The position numbers and the translations under genes were made by a program. A stretch of DNA of 64,000 bases from Cloeon dipterum (lineage: Eukaryota > Arthropoda > Insecta > Ephemeroptera > Baetidae): contig NC_088787.1 in NCBI RefSeq assembly GCF_949628265.1, positions 1,478,501-1,542,500 of the forward strand. Direction: 5' to 3'. Of this stretch, positions 56,801-64,000 are shown piece by piece; the first letter of the stretch is position 1; every line of letters starts with the position of its first letter. The notes beneath the pieces were generated by a model. That model was not told the origin of the DNA. It searched no databases and saw nothing but the letters and a program-made list of their open reading frames with translations.

Positions 56801-58751
56801 AGCCTAGTCTGGCGCTGGCTGACTGCTCGGAAAAGAAAAAGATCATCTGCGAGGTTTAGTTTGTCAGAAATATGTATATGATTAAAGTTTAATATAATTT
56901 TGCAAAAAGGCGCCCATGGGAGTCGGCTTCAAATCGCAGATGCATTATCAACCTTGCAGGAGGAATTTCAGAGTTAAAGAAAGTATTTTCTTTTTTAGTT
57001 TTCTTGGCATTACAATTCTTCATTTATTTGTTACTAAGGCGATGCCGAGAAAATTTGGAACACTGGCGATTTGAACAGAACCAGTTTCGCAGCCAAAGTA
57101 AAACCTGAAATTGACATTACAATATTGATATACTTCCTCCGTGTTCCAGAAAATGATTCAATGCCTAGCAGAGCACATAGGACTGGTAAAGTCGAGGAAA
57201 GGTTATTTTAAGAAACATTAATAGTTTAAACAATAAAACCCAGGTGTACAACTCAACTAAAATCAACACGCGTGTGTACCTGGGAATGATGTCCAGAATA
57301 AACCATCCCCTGTAAATAACATCGCATTGTTATAGATATATATGACTCAAACATTAAACTTTTCAAAAGAAACATCGATGCATTGGATCAAGTGATGGAT
57401 AGCTACACTGCGTGGTTCCAGTCATTCCCTAACCAATACGCCGGGATTAAGTCCAAAATTTTCTATTTCGACATGATGAAAGACTTGCAAAACGAATTTT
57501 ACTCGACCCACTTTGATTTTGCCGCCGAAATGATCATCAAACTCGACGAATGCAGACGAACCAAAAGTATACTTTGCTGATATATCAATGGGAAATACCG
57601 AAGTAAATACGGCACCATTCAGAGAGCCCTGGAAAAAGATTGTTGAAAATTGATCCCCTGGTTTATTTTCTTTCCTTAAAACATGAGGAGTTTCTGCATT
57701 TTACGAATGTATTTTTTCGCTAAAGAATTACGTTTCCACGTTGTTGGTATTTTGCGGGCAAGGCACAATTCCACAATTCACGGGAATTTTAAAAGGTGGC
57801 GTTCAATGGTGGTGCCAGCATCTACTACTGGTTCTGAGAAAAAAACTAAAATATTCACTTTAAAGTAACGAACGAGGAAACGTTCGCGTTTGACTTCCTG
57901 GTGTGCGTCCTTCAGGCCAAAGTGTTGGACCGTTTCTGGCGATTTTACGAATTCAACTTGGAAGTATTTCACTCAATATTTTTTGCCAGCGAGACCATTA
58001 ATCTTGTTTCTCCTCCAATATATAAGCAAGGCACTGTGATTCCCGCGGACCACGAACTGAACTCACCGTGCATGACGTTTGACAATTTTTTGAAATATGA
58101 AGCGTCTAAATGCATTCAACGTAGGCTTTTCTCTTAAATTTTATTTCTCTTTTCTATTTTACTCTTAAAAGCGGGTAGCTTGCTTCCGCTGAATGAATCT
58201 GGGTCTTTTCTTACCCTGACACCGATCAACGTAACAATGGTTTTGTATTTTGCACAAATTTAGCGTTTCAAATTTTCATTTTCATTTCTCTAGTCCAAAA
58301 CGTCATCATTCACCGCGTGTTTGGAGCGGAATGGCTCGCTGCCTTACGCGGAAACCAAGCAGGAGTTTGAAATGATCTACAATTTCATCAGAGGTGAGAA
58401 ACTCAAAGAAATTAATCCAATTGCTAAAATTAAATCAAAGGTGAGGCTCCGAAGCTGACGATCATATGGGACCAAGGCTATTACGACAAGCTGAAGAAAA
58501 AATTCATGTGGTGCCGCAGCGACTTGAGTCCCTCCCGACCCGGGGCCAAAATTCCGATCCCTGTCGCCGTGAACAAGATAGCCAAAGAGGACTTCGTGAT
58601 GCTGGTCTCGCTGCCGGGTGCGACGCCAAATCTGCACGCAGTCGCCGCCTCTGAGCTGCTCAAGTATAACACAGACGTCTTCTGCCGCTTCCCAGATCAC
58701 GCCGTGAACGAGTGCACGACCAACAATTCAAGCAAGACGTCGTGGTACTAA
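53838..58751 (+). CDS. Multi-CTLD secreted lectin-like protein L3, 26 exons
   Basis: Exons 53838-53904, 53955-54115, 54171-54192 (22 nt), 54325-54416, 54479-54599, 54646-54878, 54936-54986, 55042-55087, 55134-55198, 55249-55348, 55785-56044, 56097-56156, 56212-56251, 56303-56370, 56423-56522, 56591-56853, 56910-56982, 57039-57097, 57150-57185, 57244-57311, 57370-57566, 57866-57963, 58027-58120, 58172-58230, 58294-58393 and 58441-58751 give 947 aa with no stop and GT-AG sites throughout. Domain order is as in L1. Cysteines of the CTLD folds are conserved (for example SCRGKLRWCTGYL and NNSCVYIDFGDPVEPS before IICE), but the Ca2+-binding EPN/QPD plus WND set of classical sugar-binding lectins is not evident, so carbohydrate binding is doubtful. 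No membrane segment follows, so it should be secreted. Confidence 0.85.
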
Positions 58752-59785
58752 ATGCTTTTCTATTCGAATTGTGAATTAATTTGTCAAAATATAAATTTAA
58801 TCTGGTGAAATCCGAAAAATGTATTCTTTCTGTCGCAAATCCTCTCTTTTAATATGTATTTTCTTACTGCATTTTTTCCGAAATCCTGTAAATCTAAGTT
58901 TATTATTAAAATTAAAAGTCTCAGCCAGCCACACTGCGCCGCGCAAGCCGACAAATTTTAGGTCACGTTGGCAGCCACCGCAGTCAAAAATGGTGCAAGA
59001 GAATAAAAAATTCCGCTAAGCTGAGCCAATATATCTCATGGCTTTAAACCTGCTGGAATAAACATTAAAAAAGCATTAAAAACTAGCCGCGCACAGCCTC
59101 TCTGGTCTGGCTACCCTGAAAAAGGTTATTTTGGCATGTCAGGTACAAGTTGAAAAAAGATCTGTATGATGAGGGTTGTGGCCGACCATACGATAAGTGG
59201 CCGAATTTTTTTTAAAAAAAAATAGAAAAAACCATTTTCGCGTCGCCAATGATAACGAAATGGGAGAATGGTGCCCGTTATGAGTGACCCGAGGGATAAA
59301 TTTTCGGAAAATGAAAAAGGCGCCAACACCAAGAGCCCCGAACGTCAACGCGCATCCCTTGATTTTAACTTCGCGTTCAAGTCGAGACGTAAATAATTAA
59401 AAATTTTAAAAAATTGGCATTTTGAACTCGATCTCGAGTGATAGAAATTATTAATACGCGTCTTTTGGCCACAATTTTGTGAAAATATCTTTGAAAAAGC
59501 AGAGAAATAACTGTTTGAATTATAAAAAATGTCCACTGTTACACTACCCTTGTGATTAACATGAAAAGCGACCATTTTTCGTCACTACACTACTTTCGGG
59601 ATTATTTTTGATCCGAAATTGACTCAAAATGACGCCAAATATGGAAAGAAACCAAGTTCAAGTCCGTCAGTGCCTTAGAAAGATTAAAGAATATTTTAAA
59701 TTTGAACGATTTACGTCTCCACACGAACGCGGGGGGTAAAATCTAGGGTTGCGCGTTGGCTTTTGGGGCATTTGGTGTTTGCACT
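58752..59785. other. 3' flank of L3 and left outer flank of the palindrome
   Basis: No gene seen. From about 59113 (ACCCTGAAAAAGG) the sequence is a diverged inverted match to the other side of the palindrome (about 61990-62115). Confidence 0.4.
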
Positions 59786-61886
59786 TATAACGATATGTGG
59801 TAAATTAAATAATGATTGTGATTCCCATATCCCCTGTCCCTATATTTTTTTTTTAATAAATCGCGCCGCGCGTACAACGAGTGTAAAACAGTGCGTGCAG
59901 AGTGCAGTGAGTGCAACAAGAAGGAGAAGACTCCCACACCTGAGCTGCGCGCGAAATAGGTCTACCACGAGGGGAAAGGTTGCGACCTCTCGCACGAAAG
60001 TCAGTCAGTCGCCCAATAACCTTTGTCCGCCGACCTTCTTGATGGTTTCGACAGAAGGTCTCGGCAAATGTTTCGTCCGTAGGCAGGACGGATTTAACAG
60101 AAGCTCGGTCACGAGTGAAGTAAGTTTAAAAACTTATTCAAAACATATTTCTGGGCGACTTATAAATTGAGCAACACTCTGTGTGCTCATTTTTATTTTT
60201 ATTTGGCGCGACTGACGGTAGACTTTGTGCGTTGTTTCCCTCAGGTAGCCCTGGTGGGCTCCTTCGTTACCCCTGGTGCAGCCCCGTCTTTTGATGGTCC
60301 GTTTCAGATGTTTAGGCTGGCACCTCCCCATCCTGAAGCGGTCGGCAAACAACACCTTGCCTGGACCCTTCGTGTATAGCAGCTCCCTTCACCTTGCGCG
60401 ACTACGGCACGGGAGACGTCCTCGGTTTGAGCGTCACCGTTCGTCGTCGTCGGCGCCGTCATCGACTCCTTCTTCACCCATCGTATAGATCGTCAAACGT
60501 TAAGTACAATATCAGACTCGTGTGCGCGCGTATTTTCCGTCTCTTCCGATTCCGAATATTTTTTTCATTGAAAGGCCTATCCCCCAATTATTGTAAACCC
60601 CAAATTGTTCTATATCACAATTATTATTAAATTACCATTATCTCGTTACATTATCAATATTCTATTTAATAATAACTATTCTACAATTTAATTGTTTAAT
60701 GTTTAATTATCCGTATACACCAGCAACACTTTAACTTCATTTTTAAGGGTCGAATTTTCACGAACTGAGAGTTGAGCTAATTTTGAGTCCGGAGTTTGTT
60801 AGTTTATTAGATTTTGAGTGGCGCCATTTATAACGACATAAAAGTCGCTATCACTCAAAATCTAATAAACTAACAAACTCCGGACTCAAAATTAGCTCAA
60901 CTCTCAGTTCGTGAAAATTCGACCCTTAAAAATGAAGTTAAAGTGTTGCTGGTGTATACGGATAATTAAACATTAAACAATTAAATTGTAGAATAGTTAT
61001 TATTAAATAGAATATTGATAATGTAACGAGATAATGGTAATTTAATAATAATTGTGATATAGAACAATTTGGGGTTTACAATAATTGGGGGATAGGCCTT
61101 TCAATGAAAAAAATATTCGGAATCGGAAGAGACGGAAAATACGCGCGCACACGAGTCTGATATTGTACTTAACGTTTGACGATCTATACGATGGGTGAAG
61201 AAGGAGTCGATGACGGCGCCGACGACGACGAACGGTGACGCTCAAACCGAGGACGTCTCCCGTGCCGTAGTCGCGCAAGGTGAAGGGAGCTGCTATACAC
61301 GAAGGGTCCAGGCAAGGTGTTGTTTGCCGACCGCTTCAGGATGGGGAGGTGCCAGCCTAAACATCTGAAACGGACCATCAAAAGACGGGGCTGCACCAGG
61401 GGTAACGAAGGAGCCCACCAGGGCTACCTGAGGGAAACAACGCACAAAGTCTACCGTCAGTCGCGCCAAATAAAAATAAAAATGAGCACACAGAGTGTTG
61501 CTCAATTTATAAGTCGCCCAGAAATATGTTTTGAATAAGTTTTTAAACTTACTTCACTCGTGACCGAGCTTCTGTTAAATCCGTCCTGCCTACGGACGAA
61601 ACATTTGCCGAGACCTTCTGTCGAAACCATCAAGAAGGTCGGCGGACAAAGGTTATTGGGCGACTGACTGACTTTCGTGCGAGAGGTCGCAACCTTTCCC
61701 CTCGTGGTAGACCTATTTCGCGCGCAGCTCAGGTGTGGGAGTCTTCTCCTTCTTGTTGCACTCACTGCACTCTGCACGCACTGTTTTACACTCGTTGTAC
61801 GCGCGGCGCGATTTATTAAAAAAAAAATATAGGGACAGGGGATATGGGAATCACAATCATTATTTAATTTACCACATATCGTTATA
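59786..61886. repeat. Long palindrome: two 1,035-bp arms with a 31-bp spacer
   Basis: Left arm 59786-60820 and right arm 60852-61886 are reverse complements with no mismatch that I could find; open frames on the two arms have identical translations. The spacer (60821-60851, GCGCCATTTATAACGACATA onward) is unique. The arm contains a splice-like pattern (AAGTAAGTTT ... TTTCCCTCAGGTAGCC) and GC-rich stretches, but I recognise no protein. It could be a fold-back type element, a very recent inverted duplication, or an assembly fold-back artefact. Confidence 0.8.
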
Positions 61887-63494
61887 CCACCACTTGCTTG
61901 CCCTTTTTCGAAAATTTTACCGTCAAGTCCCACGTAACGGGCGAGATTTAAGGGTTTGAACTTTGCAAAAAATGCTTTTTGCCATTTTCCCATAGGAGAC
62001 GTGCTTTTTATTTTCTTAAAATTCAACCGCTAATCGAAACGTCGACCACGAACCCTCATCAGATAGCTCTTTCTCGGTTATATTTCCTGAAATGCCCAAA
62101 CGACCTTTTTCAGGGTGGCTCGACCTGATATATCTTCCACGGCATGTTTTGTAATGCTTTTTCTGTATAACTTCGAGCACATTTGCCAACACTCTTCAAC
62201 GATATTTAACCCTCGCCTGTCAACGACCTTCTTCAGGTTGCCTGACCTGAAACCTGCTGCTACGCGATTTTAGCACCGCAGTTGCTTCAGAAAAATTTGG
62301 GCTTTGATCTAGGCAACGCGCCACGCACAACTGAAAGAAAAATTGCCTATTTTGAACTTTTGCAGGTGCGTTTATCATCCGTCATTTGTCATTTGAGTAA
62401 TTCTCTTTTAAAATTAAAATGCCAGTCACGTCACCTTATTCTCCCTTAATTTTTCTTTATTTGTCTTTAGTTAGCCAGTTTATAAATTTTTTATTCCTTT
62501 GTTTGAAACTTTCTAACAATAAATATTCCTTATTTTTCGCCGCACGCCTGCCTTCGTTGTTTTAAGACAAAATCACTGCTTTCTCTCTGTTACTTAATTT
62601 AAAATCACCGCTGCAATTTCCACCGTCACGCCCCTTTTGACGTATTTTCCGCACTTTTCTTGCAGCGTGGGAAGGTGGTAGAAATGCACCAAGGCAAGCA
62701 GCTCTTTTAAAATTATTAAATTAATATTAATAGTTTGAAAATTCTTTTACCGAGTGCCGAATCTGGCTACAAATATAATATTCTCTAATAAATAAAATTT
62801 CCAGAAAATAGTTGAAAAATTAATTTCCTTACAAATTCTAAATTATTGCTTTCTCGGTGTTTCAATTCCCCAACATCTAAACAGTTCGTGATGTTTCAAC
62901 TTTTATCAGCACAACATGAGAGTGCTGAGTGTATGCGAGGTTCGTTCTCGTTGGAGTGGAGCAGCACTTCCTGTCGACTCCAATTTTCCTGCCAGCGCGG
63001 TCGCTCGCAGCCTACTATGTTGAAATCATACGAAAAGCTACAATAAAAAGTTGACTTCTGATTATTTGAGACAAAAATCCAAATTAATTTTAAAATTAAC
63101 GACCGACTGTATATAGTTAAATAAATATTGTTATTTCTCAGCAAGAAATTGGATATCCTTAAGGATCTAAAAACGATATCCAGATAAAATACTTTTGAAC
63201 AGCCTACGTCAAACGTAAATATCCAATATCTTGCTGGATTTTCAGCAATAACATGATCATACGATATTCAAGTGCCAGAGTTGCTCTGCCATATATTTTA
63301 CTCGTGAAAAATATGTTGCAATAAAGCTGGGAGCGTGGCCCCAATAGCAGTGGAGCCAGGATGCGAAACACAACATCTGTATACACGAGGCAAAGGTTTT
63401 TCGTTGAAATTCAGACAGGAAACAGAGAGCTCCACGTGCGGCTGGCAGTAGCAGCAACATTCGGTGGCATTTTCGATTTGTTTTCTGGTTCGGA
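61887..63494. other. Intergenic, right outer flank of the palindrome and L4 upstream region
   Basis: About 61990-62115 is the diverged inverted partner of the left flank (CCTTTTTCAGGGT). A related motif, CCTTCTTCAGGTTGCCTGACC, follows near 62230. 62300-62450 resembles the segment upstream of L1 at 39830-40000. No gene seen before L4. Confidence 0.4.
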
Positions 63495-64000
63495 ATGATC
63501 AAAACTCAATTTGCCCTGCTTTTCACTCTCCTCGCAATTTACTTTGCTACAGGTTAGAAAATTTAATTTGTGTTTGTTAAATTGTATCTCTTTCGACCGC
63601 AGATGTTTGGAGCGCGACCACTCGAAGGCCGAGGACGTCTACGAGTACGATAGTTGCTAAGCCAATTCGAAGAATGACAACCACGACGAGGCGTCCAACT
63701 AAAAGAACGACTCCTCCTCCGAACACGGACAGTTCATATCCCTTTTGCAGGAATTACAATCAAATAAAAAAGGTGAACTTCTAAAGATTTAAATGAAAAA
63801 TTATGTTTCAATCCATCACATAATAAGAATCTCCTGGAAACTGCGGTCCCCGATGGTACGACTGACATATATATTTGTGTTTTAAACTAATCGATATTTA
63901 TTAATACATTTTAACAACATAGATTTTGTTGCTGGCAAACGAGGTACTGTAATAATGTTCTACTTTCTACTTCAACAACAATTCACACAAAAAATGAAAT
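63495..64000 (+). CDS. Multi-CTLD lectin-like protein L4, 5' end only
   Basis: Exons 63495-63552, 63603-63772 and 63828-63855 match the first three of L1-L3 in order and phase. The signal peptide is MIKTQFALLFTLLAIYFAT. The second exon encodes VWSATTRRP, a Thr/Arg-rich stretch (RRMTTTTRRPTKRTTPPP) and SSYPFCRNYNQIKK, equivalent to PYEFCRNYNRINK of L3. The gene runs off the window. It is the most diverged of the four in its basic Thr-rich segment. Confidence 0.75.

Noticed and set aside
56854-56982. L3 as broken after CTLD3 by a frame mismatch
   Set aside because: A first choice of donor (AGA|GTTAAA) gave a clash; the next donor (AAA|GTATTT) restores the phase in L1, L2 and L3 alike.
59763-62026. 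Open frames of up to 174 codons in the palindrome
   Set aside because: They are mirrored by the symmetry, start with no good context and show no recognisable domain; I do not call genes there.
1-64000. CRISPR arrays, bacterial operons, tRNA or rRNA genes
   Set aside because: The repeats here are gene-sized duplications or transposons; I saw no direct-repeat/spacer pattern, cloverleaf or rRNA signature, and introns are everywhere.

Overview
The window looks like insect nuclear DNA: AT-rich, with short GT-AG introns, AATAAA poly(A) signals and no operon-like packing. The dominant family is Yellow/major royal jelly protein (MRJP), which among animals is essentially an insect expansion. I cannot assign an order from sequence alone. 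All multi-exon models below were joined by hand from reading frame, splice sites and paralogue comparison; exon edges may be off by a base or two.

Region 1 (1-39.1 kb) is a tandem array of twelve Yellow/MRJP-like genes (named Y0-Y11 here). Each has a non-coding first exon behind a near-identical promoter, then four coding exons: signal peptide plus start of the propeller; a long exon of about 195 codons; a short exon; and a C-terminal anchor exon. Two subfamilies alternate. Subfamily A (Y0-Y3, Y7, Y9) ends in a short hydrophobic tail that resembles a GPI-attachment signal. Subfamily B (Y4-Y6, Y8, Y10, Y11) has a Ser/Thr-rich stalk, a transmembrane helix and a basic cytosolic tail. Ordinary Yellow proteins are secreted, so an anchored set is notable. 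In five A genes two acceptors lie 5 nt apart before the anchor exon: one gives an immediate stop, the other the hydrophobic tail. Nearly every promoter carries the palindrome GTCACGTGAC. Y7 is inverted; stray inverted promoters lie at 18.6, 21.4 and 27.0 kb, and the last faces a serpin C-terminal fragment. A leucine-rich-repeat-like gene on the minus strand (31.3-33.2 kb) interrupts the array.

Region 2 (40-64 kb) holds a second family: three complete 26-exon genes and the start of a fourth (L1-L4) for secreted proteins of about 945 aa. They have a signal peptide, a basic Thr-rich segment, three C-type-lectin-like domains (CTLDs), a helical segment I do not recognise, and a fourth CTLD-like domain. 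L1 and L2 are tail to tail and form the arms of a roughly 12-kb inverted repeat; L2 and L3 are head to head. L2 has AT instead of GT at one splice donor. Two small hAT-like MITEs with 8-bp target duplications lie between these genes, one with a matching empty site in the paralogous arm. A 1,035-bp inverted repeat with a 31-bp spacer (59.8-61.9 kb) lies between L3 and L4.

Both families encode predicted extracellular or cell-surface proteins in fast-changing tandem and inverted duplications. That pattern fits roles at a secretory or barrier surface, but this is inference. I saw no tRNA, rRNA or CRISPR array.
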